Positions 34,815 through 44,358 of a stretch of 64,000 bases of DNA are shown in pieces. A model generated the notes under the pieces. The model worked only from the letters and a program-made list of their open reading frames with translations, was not told the origin of the DNA and did not search any database. Where the stretch lies: positions 62,001 through 126,000 of the forward strand of contig JAUNSK010000004.1 of assembly GCA_030539275.1 (NCBI GenBank), written 5' to 3'. Origin of the DNA: Oscillospiraceae bacterium. GTDB taxonomy: Bacteria > Bacillota > Clostridia > Oscillospirales > Ruminococcaceae. Numbering within the stretch: the first letter of the stretch is position 1; each line of letters starts with the position of its first letter. The translations under genes were made by a program, and so were the position numbers.

Positions 34815-36092
34815 TTACCCATAAAAAATAAACTCTTCATTTGCAAGTCTTATTCTGCTCCTGTCAAGAAGCTTCATCTCATGCTCGCTTTTTATAAGAT
34901 GATCGTTTAAGTATGTATGATTTGTTGAGTCATTATCAACAAGAAAGTACGCACCGTTTTTCAGTATGATCTGTGCATGAGATCTGCTTACTGCATGATT
35001 GTCAGCTATACAGTAATCTACTGCACGTTTGTCAGATCCGAGTCTGAATGAATTCTTGTTGATCGGGATTTTTTCATTATTTCTGACTCTGAGCAGAAAT
35101 GAGCCTGTAACTTTTAAAGTTTCATTTTCAAGAATTTTCTCAGGAGCAACAGTATTTTGTTTAGATACATTTCCGCTGGAATCAAAATACTGAAGATTAA
35201 TACTTTCATTATCATCCTGTGCATCAAATGAGACTGTGCTTATTTTATTGTTTGTCTTGTTTTTCGACTTTGACTGACTGAAGATCTTGGCAAACAAGCT
35301 TTTTTTATTTCTATTGTCCTGGTTTTCCTTTTCGGAATCTGCATATAGATTCAGCGGCATTTTGAAATCAGTCATTTTTTCGTCTTCAGCGCTTTGCTTT
35401 TGTTGTGCGACAGCCGGCGGTTCATCGATATCATGTTTGCACAGGGTATACTTTATCTGTTCTTCAGAATCGGTTTCTTCGACTGTATCATCCTGCACAT
35501 CTTCATTTTCTGCCAGAGTTTCAAGATGTTCAGGAAGCAGTCTTGTTTTCTGTTCATCTATAATAAATCTGAAATCAGCAAGAACAAAATCACTTCTGGC
35601 GTTAAGGTAAGCGAGCATCTTTCCTATGTAATCACAGTTTTCATTATGATCAGCATTAAGTCCACATACAAAAGACTTGAGAAATACGTCGAGAGTCGGG
35701 TTTCCGATATTTTTACCCAGCACCGGTAAAATTACAAGCCATATCTTATTTGTTTTAACATTATAAAATATCTTTTCACAGTCAAGAATTACAGAATCCC
35801 TGTCAAGAAGATAGTTCTCAGATTGTTCAAAAACACTCAGAACAGTATCTATGACATTTATCACTCTTTCCTTGCACGTATACTCACTGAGCCACTGAGA
35901 AACTGAGATCATTGCTGTAATATCATATCTGACTTTTACACAGCTGTCCATCTGTGTAATTGTAAACGGCATTATGCCGCTTATCTTATTGTTTGCAATC
36001 ATTCCTGCGGCTGTCTGGTCTATCTTATCTTCCCCATCAAACTCGTACACAAGATAATAAACTGCATCCTTTGTTTCATTATAGCATTTCAT
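34815..36092 (-). CDS. DUF6382 and FHA-domain protein
   Basis: 425 residues from ATG 36092, with GAGGGG about 9 nt upstream. Residues 1-190 (YYLVYEFDGEDKID, SGIMPFTITQMDS, LDCEKIFYNVKTNKIWLVIL) match DUF6382 as I recall it. An acidic linker (200-300) leads to a C-terminal FHA domain (FRLGSDKRAVDYCIADNHAV, SRSHAQIILK, STNHTYLNDHLI). In clostridia such proteins sit with Ser/Thr kinase or secretion genes; here it follows sigE by 80 nt. Confidence 0.82.
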   Translation of the reverse strand: MKCYNETKDAVYYLVYEFDGEDKIDQTAAGMIANNKISGIMPFTITQMDSCVKVRYDITAMISVSQWLSEYTCKERVINVIDTVLSVFEQSENYLLDRDSVILDCEKIFYNVKTNKIWLVILPVLGKNIGNPTLDVFLKSFVCGLNADHNENCDYIGKMLAYLNARSDFVLADFRFIIDEQKTRLLPEHLETLAENEDVQDDTVEETDSEEQIKYTLCKHDIDEPPAVAQQKQSAEDEKMTDFKMPLNLYADSEKENQDNRNKKSLFAKIFSQSKSKNKTNNKISTVSFDAQDDNESINLQYFDSSGNVSKQNTVAPEKILENETLKVTGSFLLRVRNNEKIPINKNSFRLGSDKRAVDYCIADNHAVSRSHAQIILKNGAYFLVDNDSTNHTYLNDHLIKSEHEMKLLDRSRIRLANEEFIFYG

Positions 36093-36172
36093 TTTGACGT
36101 CCCCTCTTAATTGGTTATTTTTTACTATTATACGATAAATTATCCAGTTAGTCAATAGAATGCCCCGGATAA

Positions 36173-36892
36173 TTAAATCTTTTCGAGATTTAATCTGAGC
36201 TTCTTAATTATTCTCTTCTCAAGACGTGATATATACGACTGCGAAATACCGATAATATCCGCAACCTCCTTCTGAGTCTTTTCTTTGCCGTCAATAAGAC
36301 CAAATCTCATCTGCATTATCATACGTTCACGGCCTTTTAATGTATTGACCGCTGCGATGAGCATATTGTGCTCTGCCTCTGTTTCTATTTCCCTGTTCAC
36401 AACATCCTCATCAGTACCAAGCACATCAGACAGCAGGAGTTCATTGCCGTCCCAGTCAATGTTGAGAGGTTCATCTATTGATATCTCATTTTTATACTGT
36501 GATGATTTTCTAAGAAACATCAGTATTTCATTTTCTATACATCTTGAGGCATATGTCGCAAGCTTTATCTGTTTTTGAGGACAAAATGTCTTAACTGCTT
36601 TTATAAGGCCTATTGTTCCTATTGAAATAAGATCCTCTACACCTACCCCCGAGGATTCAAATTTTTTTGCTATGTAGACCACAAGCCTCAGATTATGCAC
36701 AATAAGTCTTTCTCTTGCAAGTTTCTCATTTGTATTAAGAAGTTCAAAAGTTTCAGCTTCTTCTTCCCTGCTAAGAGGAGGAGGAAGTTTTTCAGAGCCA
36801 TTGATGTAGTAGACGTCTGAGCCACTGATTTTCCTTCTGAAACTATTAAGACAATCAACTATTATTTTAAAGAGCGCCTTGATTTTTGTCAT
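36173..36892 (-). CDS. sigE: Sporulation sigma factor E (pro-form)
   Basis: 239 residues. The N-terminal 27 or so residues ([20 protein letters not shown]) are the amphipathic pro-sequence removed by SpoIIGA. Core motifs are [49 protein letters not shown], and region 4 [20 protein letters not shown]. It directs mother-cell transcription after asymmetric division. AAGGAATG lies before ATG 36892. spoIIGA is directly upstream, the standard spoIIG order. Confidence 0.96.
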   Translation of the reverse strand: MTKIKALFKIIVDCLNSFRRKISGSDVYYINGSEKLPPPLSREEEAETFELLNTNEKLARERLIVHNLRLVVYIAKKFESSGVGVEDLISIGTIGLIKAVKTFCPQKQIKLATYASRCIENEILMFLRKSSQYKNEISIDEPLNIDWDGNELLLSDVLGTDEDVVNREIETEAEHNMLIAAVNTLKGRERMIMQMRFGLIDGKEKTQKEVADIIGISQSYISRLEKRIIKKLRLNLEKI

Positions 36893-36957
36893 CTGCCAAC
36901 ATTCCTTTCAGAAAAAAATAATATGCATTATTAATTAACCGCCGTGCAGGCGGCGTT

Positions 36958-37797
36958 TCATATTAATATCTTTGGATTAAAAATGGCCGCAGTTTCTTTT
37001 TGATTTATTCCTATCATCGCATCAACAGCCTTATATTTACTATCTGATCTTATAATTACCTCATCCGGTATAAATGCCGGAATAGTACCATCACCCCCGA
37101 TCGTTGCATATGGAATCAGCCTGACCCCCTTCATACTTTTATTACCAGTCATATATTCATACAGTGATACGCTGTCCGCCTGTTCTTTCAAAAAATCTTC
37201 AAAAGCACTGGCCGGACATACTATAACAGGTCTTCCGCTGAATACATCTGTAAGTGCATTGCCGGTATCTGCTATACCGCTCACAGTAAATATTTTATCA
37301 GCATTTTTAATTATTACAGAGTATTCACCGCTTGATTCCTTGCTTTTATCAATCAGAAAACGTACAGCAGTGATTATAAAATATGCTGCTGCTGTAAATA
37401 TAACAAGACTCAGCAGTGAAAAGTCCATATAAACAAAAGAATTATTCAGATGAACGAACTGAGGATTGAAAAAATACTTCAAAGCAAGAATTATTCCTGC
37501 AAATGCAAAATTTATAATGTAAAAAAATATGACAGTCTTAATATATTCAGCAAATCTTTTTTTGCCGAAAGCGAGAAAAACTATCAGGAATGACGCACTG
37601 GCTTTGATAATAAACATCAGCAATGAATTAATTTCCGGTATAAGTATTACAAGTGAAAACATACTTCCGGCGACTGATGCACATATCAGATTAAGTGGTC
37701 TGGGTACTATGTGTGAAAACCTCGCAGTTGCTTTTATAAGCAGGTATGTAACATAAATATTAAGAACTATAAGGACATCAACATATATGATCTGCAT
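36958..37797 (-). CDS. spoIIGA: Sigma-E processing peptidase SpoIIGA
   Basis: 279 residues with five N-terminal membrane segments (to about residue 150), then an aspartic-protease half with SGIADTGNALTDVFSGRPV, the D-T-G catalytic triad residue set, and a PYATIGGDGTIPAF stretch. It cleaves pro-sigma E in response to a forespore signal. A 65-nt gap with a small GC-rich hairpin (about 36941-36957) separates it from sigE. Confidence 0.95.
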   Translation of the reverse strand: MQIIYVDVLIVLNIYVTYLLIKATARFSHIVPRPLNLICASVAGSMFSLVILIPEINSLLMFIIKASASFLIVFLAFGKKRFAEYIKTVIFFYIINFAFAGIILALKYFFNPQFVHLNNSFVYMDFSLLSLVIFTAAAYFIITAVRFLIDKSKESSGEYSVIIKNADKIFTVSGIADTGNALTDVFSGRPVIVCPASAFEDFLKEQADSVSLYEYMTGNKSMKGVRLIPYATIGGDGTIPAFIPDEVIIRSDSKYKAVDAMIGINQKETAAIFNPKILI

Positions 37798-37829
37798 TTA
37801 ATCACTGCCTTCATGTATCATCAATAATA

Positions 37830-37862
37830 ATTATACACGTCTCTCTTTAACTATTGTGTCGA
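37830..37862 (-). promoter_or_regulatory. spoIIG-like promoter with Spo0A box
   Basis: Minus strand TCGACA (37857-37862), a 21-nt spacer and TATAAT (37830-37835) lie 33 nt before spoIIGA. TCGACA is the reverse of the 0A-box core TGTCGA. The Bacillus spoIIG promoter likewise has an overlong spacer with a 0A box over the -35, so this is probably Spo0A-activated. Confidence 0.55.
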
Positions 37863-38025
37863 TTTAATAATCACTTGTTTTTTTTGGGAAAATATATCCA
37901 AGCTAAGCAATTACGCTGTTTTGTTAAATGATCATGCCCTGAAGGCCGGCATTTGCTGTTGATATAATATGAATTATAATACATAATATATAAGTTTATT
38001 CATTTTTGCAATAAGAGATTATTTT

Positions 38026-38115
38026 ATGGAAGAAGCTTTGACTTTGATGACAGCAGAGCATTTTTATGACATATGTAAAACAGGTTCAGTCAGTATTTAT
38101 GATGAAAGGGACTAA
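38026..38115 (+). CDS. Possible 29-residue protein
   Basis: ATG with AAGAGA 7 nt upstream, encoding MEEALTLMTAEHFYDICKTG and nine further residues. TATAAT elements with a TTGCTG-like -35 lie about 50 nt upstream, and a strong terminator begins 2 nt after the stop. No homologue comes to mind. It could be a small protein or a remnant of a longer gene. Confidence 0.35.
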   Translation: MEEALTLMTAEHFYDICKTGSVSIYDERD

Positions 38116-38116
38116 C

Positions 38117-38165
38117 AAATAATAAGCCCTGAATTTCCTTAAAAGAAATTCAGGGCTTATTATTT
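38117..38165. terminator. Bidirectional terminator between spoIIGA region and GH43 gene
   Basis: A perfect 21-bp stem (38117-38137 with 38145-38165) with a 7-nt loop and T-rich 3' ends on both strands; it lies 45 nt from the GH43 stop. Confidence 0.88.
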
Positions 38166-38209
38166 TATAAAAGAGTATAGATCAACGCCCGGACTTATAT
38201 ACTGACTGA

Positions 38210-40954
38210 TCACTGCATCAGAAGATTTTTAAGAAGAATGAAATCAAGGATATTTACATTTGAGTCGTCATTAATATCAGCTTCGGTCCATCCCTCAGGT
38301 TCAACCCCTGAAATAAGAAATCTTATGAGAGCTGCTGCATCTTTTACGCTTAGTGTACCGTCTGCATTTGCATCTCCCTTTATTTTTTCCTGACTGCAGG
38401 CTTCAATAATAAACTTCTGACCGTCACCATTCCAGAAATTCCACTGGCAGATTTTTGCCTGATCCAGTGTGCTTATCTCATACACATCAAGACACGAAGT
38501 GAATCCTGAAGACTTTGTCAGAAATGAATATGAACCATCCTTATTGCAGATTATTTTAAATATCTGCGAATCATCACCTTTATATGGTGACACAGTTATA
38601 TCTGCACCATCCATATTACTGCTGCCCTCCACAGTAAGAGCTGACCCCGAGGCTTTCTTTATCACATAGGTATTGTCTGTAAGCCTCTCAAACTTCCACG
38701 CCTGTATTTTGTCTGACTGTACTGCATTTGACGAATTATCATTTATCCATTTTCCGCTGCTTATATTTTTAATCGAATATACGCCTTCATTAACAGACGG
38801 ATATACCGGTTCGATATACCACAACTGACAGTCACCTCCCCAGTAATTCCACTGATTAAGATTTCCGCCGTTTTCTGTTGACCATTCATATATATCCATA
38901 CCGGCCTTGTCACCTGAGCATTTCGAAACTACTGCATAACTGCTTCCATTCCTGATAAGCTTCCACTTCTGGTTATCTGTATTTTCAAATGTCTGCAGTT
39001 CAATATTTACCCCGTCATCAGCCGAATTCTTCTGGACAGCTATACATTTACCTTCATCTGCAAGTGATACAATCACGCAGTAACCATCCTCAAGTGCGAT
39101 GATCCTCCATTCCTGATGCTTTCCTCCGGTTTTTGTCCATTGACAGATATTTGTATGATCCATTGTATTGCCGTCTTTCACATCAAGAACCATATTGCTG
39201 TTTTTATTAGTAATATAATAGGATACACCGCTCAGCAGCTGGGTATCTCCTATTTTGACAGCTGATTCTGATTTATTTGCTGTGAGTGCATTATAGACAA
39301 GGCTGCTGTTAATGTTCGTATAATCAAGTTTTTTATCTCTGTCTTTGCCGCTGAATCCTGTAGTTTTAACTCCCCATACTGTCTGATTGTCTGACGAAAC
39401 GGCTGAAAATGTCATTACTGTTTTGCCTGATACATCTTCCTCTCTGGATGTCATAAAGTATCCTGTATACCTCTTGCCTCCTGTTACGATCACCGCTTCG
39501 GCACTGTCACCAGATTCACTCCATGTTCCCTGCGCGCCTCCGGTTATAGTCCCGTCTTCGTTCAGGGTTATCTTTGAATACTCGTGTATCGCAGATGAAG
39601 TGTCACTGCCATGATTTATAAACTCGTATGTTCCGGCTATGTCAGTTTCATCATACCCTGTCTCACTGATAACATCACCACTGTATTCATACGGTGATAC
39701 AACAGGCCAGCCTTCTGAGTTAAAATACATGGAATGTACTCTGACTTCATGATACTCAGATCCGCTGTTGAATCTTGTATGATATACAAGATACCATTTG
39801 CCGTCATCATCCTTCAGAACAGAATTGTGTCCCTCTGCCATATATGCTGTGTCTGTTGTACTGAACTTATAGTTGCCCATAACCTTTAGTCCGGTACTGT
39901 CAAGATTTGTTCCCAAAGCAAGGACAGCTGATTTTCCTGAAGGATCAGAAAAAGGACCACATGGATTTTCACTGCGGAATACCCGCATATTGTAACCGCC
40001 TGTAGCCGTCAGTCCTCCATATGTGACCCAGAGGTAATAGAAGCCTGTCGCAGCGTTGTACTCAATAAACGGACCCTCGCCTGATTTTTTGTATCCGCCT
40101 GATATTTTTGTTCCGAAATAACTGTCAATCATCCTGCCGTCTGATGTTGTACCTGTCTTCGGATGAATACATTTTCCTGTAGCAGGATCTATCTGGAGAG
40201 TGAAGATTCCTCCTGACCACGAACCATAGCACATATACATTTTACCGCTTGTGTCATAATAGATTGTCGGGTCTATCGCATTCGGAAACAATGTATTATT
40301 GAAGTTGTCAGAACTGAACCAGCTGTTATTGTAGGTAACCTCACCTGATGAGATAAGTTCGTCTATATTTGTGGATGTATATTTTCTGTTTACTCTTTTG
40401 GTTGCACTTACAGCATAGCTGTCATTTGCAGTAAATCCTGAGTATATAAGAGTATCTGCGAAAGTATACGGGCCCTCTGCAGTTTTTGACACTGCGTATG
40501 CGATACATGATCTCATATAGGTTGATGATGTGCAAAAATACATCATATAGGCACCTTTTGTACCATCTGTATTTATGTACTCAGGATTATATACTACGTC
40601 AGGTGCCCAGACTGCATACCCTCCGGCACAGTCCTCGAGATCCTCACCTGCCCATTCAAATGCTTTAGAGAGATTCTGTGACAGATTTCCGAACAGCTTA
40701 TTTGAATATTTGTCATAGCCGTTTGAAAATCTTGTCCAGTTGCGCAGATCATCTGAAACGGCAGCTTCGATGTGAGAACCAAAGATATAATACTTCCCGG
40801 TATTATCATCCATTAAAACCGACGGATCATGGACCGAAACACGGCTCTTTTCAGATGCTGCACTAACTTTAAAAGTACTTGCGGGCACTGAAAAAAGCCC
40901 CGAACATATCATTGCCCCTGAGAGCACAAATGAAAGCAATTTTGAGAATTTCAT
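38210..40954 (-). CDS. Secreted dockerin-bearing GH43 arabinanase-like enzyme with two ricin-type lectin domains
   Basis: 914 residues. A signal peptide (1-33) precedes a GH43 five-bladed propeller (about 38-430) with base Asp43 in VSVHDPSVLM, an Asp in NAIDPTIYYD and a Glu in GEGPFIEY. A small beta-domain follows (435-545), as in endo-alpha-1,5-arabinanases with a GH43 C-terminal domain. Two ricin/CBM13 trefoils (about 560-710, 715-850; QW-type motifs) and a type I dockerin (856-914: GDANADGTLSVKDAAALIRF and DINDDSNVNILDFILLKN) complete it. It would act on arabinan outside the cell, docked in a cellulosome. Confidence 0.93.
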   Translation of the reverse strand: MKFSKLLSFVLSGAMICSGLFSVPASTFKVSAASEKSRVSVHDPSVLMDDNTGKYYIFGSHIEAAVSDDLRNWTRFSNGYDKYSNKLFGNLSQNLSKAFEWAGEDLEDCAGGYAVWAPDVVYNPEYINTDGTKGAYMMYFCTSSTYMRSCIAYAVSKTAEGPYTFADTLIYSGFTANDSYAVSATKRVNRKYTSTNIDELISSGEVTYNNSWFSSDNFNNTLFPNAIDPTIYYDTSGKMYMCYGSWSGGIFTLQIDPATGKCIHPKTGTTSDGRMIDSYFGTKISGGYKKSGEGPFIEYNAATGFYYLWVTYGGLTATGGYNMRVFRSENPCGPFSDPSGKSAVLALGTNLDSTGLKVMGNYKFSTTDTAYMAEGHNSVLKDDDGKWYLVYHTRFNSGSEYHEVRVHSMYFNSEGWPVVSPYEYSGDVISETGYDETDIAGTYEFINHGSDTSSAIHEYSKITLNEDGTITGGAQGTWSESGDSAEAVIVTGGKRYTGYFMTSREEDVSGKTVMTFSAVSSDNQTVWGVKTTGFSGKDRDKKLDYTNINSSLVYNALTANKSESAVKIGDTQLLSGVSYYITNKNSNMVLDVKDGNTMDHTNICQWTKTGGKHQEWRIIALEDGYCVIVSLADEGKCIAVQKNSADDGVNIELQTFENTDNQKWKLIRNGSSYAVVSKCSGDKAGMDIYEWSTENGGNLNQWNYWGGDCQLWYIEPVYPSVNEGVYSIKNISSGKWINDNSSNAVQSDKIQAWKFERLTDNTYVIKKASGSALTVEGSSNMDGADITVSPYKGDDSQIFKIICNKDGSYSFLTKSSGFTSCLDVYEISTLDQAKICQWNFWNGDGQKFIIEACSQEKIKGDANADGTLSVKDAAALIRFLISGVEPEGWTEADINDDSNVNILDFILLKNLLMQ

Positions 40955-41041
40955 ATTTACCTCCCTGATGAATACGGGTTAAAAAGAAGCTCGGCCCGCA
41001 TTTTTGATTTAACTGAATTTAATGATACTGTATTTTTAAAC

Positions 41042-41056
41042 TGATACCAGTTATCA
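41042..41056. promoter_or_regulatory. Inverted repeat in the GH43 leader, possible operator
   Basis: TGATA-CCAGT-TATCA lies 6 nt past the -10 box of the GH43 promoter, near the likely transcript start. A sugar-responsive repressor site is possible; short arms make chance occurrence quite likely. Confidence 0.3.
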
Positions 41057-41061
41057 AGATA

Positions 41062-41090
41062 ATTATACCATGTAATCGTTTTTAGAGCAA
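41062..41090 (-). promoter_or_regulatory. Promoter for the GH43 gene
   Basis: Minus strand TTGCTC (41085-41090), 17-nt spacer, TATAAT (41062-41067), with a leader of about 100 nt before ATG 40954. Confidence 0.6.
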
Positions 41091-41155
41091 GAATTCTAAA
41101 CAGTTATAGTCAATATTTTATACAAAATCATCAGAAAATATTATTTTATAAGTAC

Positions 41156-41190
41156 TAAAAAGCTGTCAGGACAAATCTGTTCTGACAGCT
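41156..41190 (-). terminator. Terminator after the M18 peptidase gene
   Basis: A 13-bp stem with one G-T pair and a 4-nt loop (41161-41190) followed on the minus strand by five T. It ends the DUF951-prfA-Sua5-coaE-peptidase unit. Confidence 0.85.
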
Positions 41191-41216
41191 TAGTATAATT
41201 ATTGAAATCTTTAAAA

Positions 41217-42629
41217 TCAATCTTCAAGGAATACCTTAAATGCTCTGTATGCCATATAAACATCTACTTTTGAAATTACTTCAAAAGGTGCATGCATTGA
41301 GAGAACCGGAACACCAACGTCTATAGTATCTATGTTAAGGTTTGCAATATATGCAGCTACTGTTCCGCCGCCGCCGCAGTCTACCTTGCCAAGTTCACCT
41401 GTCTGCCAGATAACATTGTTCTTATTGAGAAGATTTCTGATACGGCCTGTAAATTCAGCTGAAGCATCAGATGTACCTGACTTGCCTCTTGAACCTGTAT
41501 ACTTTGTTATCACTACTCCGTAGTTAAGGAAAGCACAGTTCATCTTTTCCATTACATTCGGATATGTCGGATCAAAACCGGCGTTAACATCAGATGACAT
41601 GCACTGAGAATTTGAGAATACTGTAGTATCCCTGACACCGAAGTCAGATGCAAGATCACTTATAAAATACCTGAGATAAGAGGACTGAAGTCCGGTATTT
41701 CCTTCACTTCCTGTTTCCTCCTTATCTGTAAGAACCACTACAGATGTTTTTTCAGGTTCTTCTACAGTAAGAATTGCTTCAAGAGCAGGATATGCGCATA
41801 CTCTGTCATCATGACCATAGCCGCCTACCATGCTTCTGTCAAAACCGATATCACGCGCCTTACATGCAGGTACAGCCTCAAGTTCAGCAGAGAGAAAATC
41901 TTCTTCAGTAATACCATACTTTTCATAAAGTATATTAAGAATATTCAGTTTTACAAGATCACTGCCCTCATCTGATTTGAATGGTCTTGAGCCGATAAGA
42001 ATATTGAGATCCTCACCTTCAATGGCAGACATCAGAGGCTTCTTCATCTGATCAGCTGCAAGATGTATAAGCAGATCGTTTACAACGAACTGAGGATCCT
42101 CAGGATCTTCACCGATATTTACAGTAATCTTTGATCCGTCACTCTTTACGAGCACACCATGCAGTGAAAGCGGAACTGTAGTCCACTGATATTTTTTTAT
42201 ACCGCCGTAATAATGAGTTTTAAATAATGCAAGCTCTGAATCCTCATACACAGGACACTGCTTCAGATCAAGACGAGGTGAATCAATATGAGCAGCACAG
42301 ATCCTTAAGCCATCGGAAATATCATCGGTTCCGATAACGGCAAGAATTACTGCCTTTCCTCTGTTATTGACATATATCTTGTCACCTGCCTTAAGCTTCA
42401 TACCGCGCTTATATTCTTTAAATCCGTTATCCCTGGCAGCCTCGACAGCAAATTCACATGCTTCACGTTCTGTTTTTGAAGCATCAAGAAATGATTTGTA
42501 GCCTTCAGAGAATTTGTTGATTTTTTTGATCTCATCGTCTTTCAGTATCTGATATGCATTTTTCTTGTTATAAAACAGAGATTTCTTCAGATCTTTTACA
42601 CTGTTTTTTTCTTTGCTATCCTTACTCAA
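41217..42629 (-). CDS. M18 family aminopeptidase
   Basis: About 470 residues from TTG 42629, with GGAG 8 nt upstream; the in-frame GTG at 42638 overlaps that site. Metal-binding motifs are plain: RICAAHIDSPRLDLK (His and Asp), VLTDKEETGSEGNTG (catalytic Glu pair), MVGGYGHDDRVCA (bridging Asp), and the last His in VLSMHAPFEVISKVD. It is a cytoplasmic zinc dodecameric aminopeptidase by family. It follows coaE, almost touching it, at the end of a housekeeping operon. Confidence 0.92.
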   Translation of the reverse strand: MSKDSKEKNSVKDLKKSLFYNKKNAYQILKDDEIKKINKFSEGYKSFLDASKTEREACEFAVEAARDNGFKEYKRGMKLKAGDKIYVNNRGKAVILAVIGTDDISDGLRICAAHIDSPRLDLKQCPVYEDSELALFKTHYYGGIKKYQWTTVPLSLHGVLVKSDGSKITVNIGEDPEDPQFVVNDLLIHLAADQMKKPLMSAIEGEDLNILIGSRPFKSDEGSDLVKLNILNILYEKYGITEEDFLSAELEAVPACKARDIGFDRSMVGGYGHDDRVCAYPALEAILTVEEPEKTSVVVLTDKEETGSEGNTGLQSSYLRYFISDLASDFGVRDTTVFSNSQCMSSDVNAGFDPTYPNVMEKMNCAFLNYGVVITKYTGSRGKSGTSDASAEFTGRIRNLLNKNNVIWQTGELGKVDCGGGGTVAAYIANLNIDTIDVGVPVLSMHAPFEVISKVDVYMAYRAFKVFLED

Positions 42630-42634
42630 AACAA

Positions 42635-43276
42635 TCACTCCGTATCTTTAAATTTATCATTATAGTATTTCTTTATTTTATCAGAAAGTTCCCTTACAAT
42701 TTCATTGAGTGAGTCAATGTCATTGTCGTTTTTTATTATAAAATCAGAATTATCTATGAAAAATTTTTCACTGTGCTGTGAATTTATCCTGCTGCGGGCC
42801 TCTGACTCAGTCAGAAGATCTCTGTTCATAATACGCCCGATCCTGATGTCTTCGTCTGAAATAACAGAAATAATTATTTCACAGAAATCATCAGCCCTGC
42901 TTTCAAATAAAGTAGGTGCATCAAGCAGAATCAGCTTCTTACCCATACTTGAATTGAAGCGTATCATTCTAAGTATTTCAGATGTAATATACGGATATGT
43001 GATACTGTCAAGAAGCTCAAGCTTTTTTGAGTCATTAAAAACCAGCTGTGCAAGCTTCTTTCTGTCAAGTGAATCATCGTCTCTGATGATCTGAGTTCCA
43101 AAACAATCCGCTATTTCCCTCAGGCACACTGAACCAGGCTTGACAATATTATGTGCAACATCATCTGCGTTAATTATAGCAAAATCATTTTCTTCAAAAA
43201 GTTTACATACTGTAGTTTTACCTGAACCAGTCTGACCTGTCAATCCAACAACCATCACTCCGTCCAAACTGTTCAC
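42635..43276 (-). CDS. coaE: Dephospho-CoA kinase
   Basis: 213 residues from GTG 43276, with GAGGTGG 8 nt upstream; the GTG overlaps the upstream stop as GTGA. P-loop GLTGQTGSGKTTVCKLF, the substrate loop INADDVAHNIVKPG, and LILLDAPTLFES are the family motifs; the lid has R-x-x-x-R near RIGRIMNRD. The last step of coenzyme A synthesis. Its stop at 42635 is 6 nt before the peptidase start. Confidence 0.93.
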   Translation of the reverse strand: MNSLDGVMVVGLTGQTGSGKTTVCKLFEENDFAIINADDVAHNIVKPGSVCLREIADCFGTQIIRDDDSLDRKKLAQLVFNDSKKLELLDSITYPYITSEILRMIRFNSSMGKKLILLDAPTLFESRADDFCEIIISVISDEDIRIGRIMNRDLLTESEARSRINSQHSEKFFIDNSDFIIKNDNDIDSLNEIVRELSDKIKKYYNDKFKDTE

Positions 43277-44292
43277 GATTCTACCACCTCATATCCGGCT
43301 GCTCTTATTAATCTGTTGTAAACTGCCAGACCTACTCCTTCTTTTCTTGGTGCTCTGACATACAGTGTTTCTATACCCATCTTATCTGCTTCTCTGAGTT
43401 TAGCAAATATCTGCTGTGCCTGTTCCTCTGGAGTACTTCCGTATGTCATGTATTTGTATGGAAAATCCGGTACATCATAATCGAAAATAAGGCTGTATGC
43501 ATTCTCATCACTCTGCTGAGAAACATACTTTTTAAACATTTCAAGACCCTCACGAACCAGAATTACTCTTGCTTTCGGTGAGTAGTGCTTGTATTTCATA
43601 CCCGGGGAACGTACCTCCTGAACATTTACCGGCTCATCGCTTGTTATTGAATTGTCTACAACAACATCGTCAACAACAGTTCTGAGCTGTTCAGGTGTAA
43701 TATATCCAGGTCTGAGTATTCGTACTGAATCATAACCCTCAAATGAGATAACAGTAGATTCAACGCCTACAGTACAAGGTCCTGCATCTACGACAGCAGC
43801 AATCTTTCCGTTCATATCATCATATACGTGCTGAGCTGTTGTAGGGCTTGGATAACCAGATTTGTTTGCACTGGGTGCTGCAACAGGTCTGCCAAGATTT
43901 TTAATTATCTTAAGTGTAGCTTCATTATCAGGCATTCTGAGACCAATAGTATCAAGACCGGCAGACACAACATCCGGGATATTGCTTCTCTTTGACAATA
44001 CCATCGTAAGCGGGCCCGGCCAGAATTTTTCTGCCAGTCTGTATACGACTGTAGGAATATCATCTGCATATTCACGAAGCATATCCATGTCACAGATATG
44101 AACTATCATCGGATTATCAGAAGGTCTGCCCTTCACTTCAAATATTTTTCTTACAGCATCTGCATTTGTTGCATCTGCGCCGAGTCCGTAAACTGTTTCA
44201 GTAGGTATGCCGACTATTTCTCCGTTCTTTAACAGCAAAGCGGCAATTTCAAGATCATTTTCAGTATTTGATAAATATTTAATTTCCTTCAT
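43273..44292 (-). CDS. L-threonylcarbamoyladenylate synthase, Sua5 type
   Basis: 339 residues. The YrdC domain (1-210) has GEIVGIPTETVYGLGADATN, FEVKGRPSDNPMIVHI, and SANKSGYPSPTTAQHV. The C-terminal 110 residues form the Sua5 domain (SPGMKYKHYSPKARVILV, RKEGVGLAVYNRLIRAA), so it is the long Sua5 form rather than short TsaC. It makes threonylcarbamoyl-AMP for the t6A tRNA modification. It lies 66 nt after prfA and overlaps coaE. Confidence 0.95.
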   Translation of the reverse strand: MKEIKYLSNTENDLEIAALLLKNGEIVGIPTETVYGLGADATNADAVRKIFEVKGRPSDNPMIVHICDMDMLREYADDIPTVVYRLAEKFWPGPLTMVLSKRSNIPDVVSAGLDTIGLRMPDNEATLKIIKNLGRPVAAPSANKSGYPSPTTAQHVYDDMNGKIAAVVDAGPCTVGVESTVISFEGYDSVRILRPGYITPEQLRTVVDDVVVDNSITSDEPVNVQEVRSPGMKYKHYSPKARVILVREGLEMFKKYVSQQSDENAYSLIFDYDVPDFPYKYMTYGSTPEEQAQQIFAKLREADKMGIETLYVRAPRKEGVGLAVYNRLIRAAGYEVVES

Positions 44293-44358
44293 AAACTATT
44301 TCGATCCCAATGTATTCGGATCTTACACTCCTTCTGAATATATTAATAAATAAAAACC

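Noticed and set aside
43273..43276. Frameshift joining the Sua5-type gene and coaE
   Set aside because: Both frames are full length and the GTGA overlap with a ribosome site shows normal coupling.
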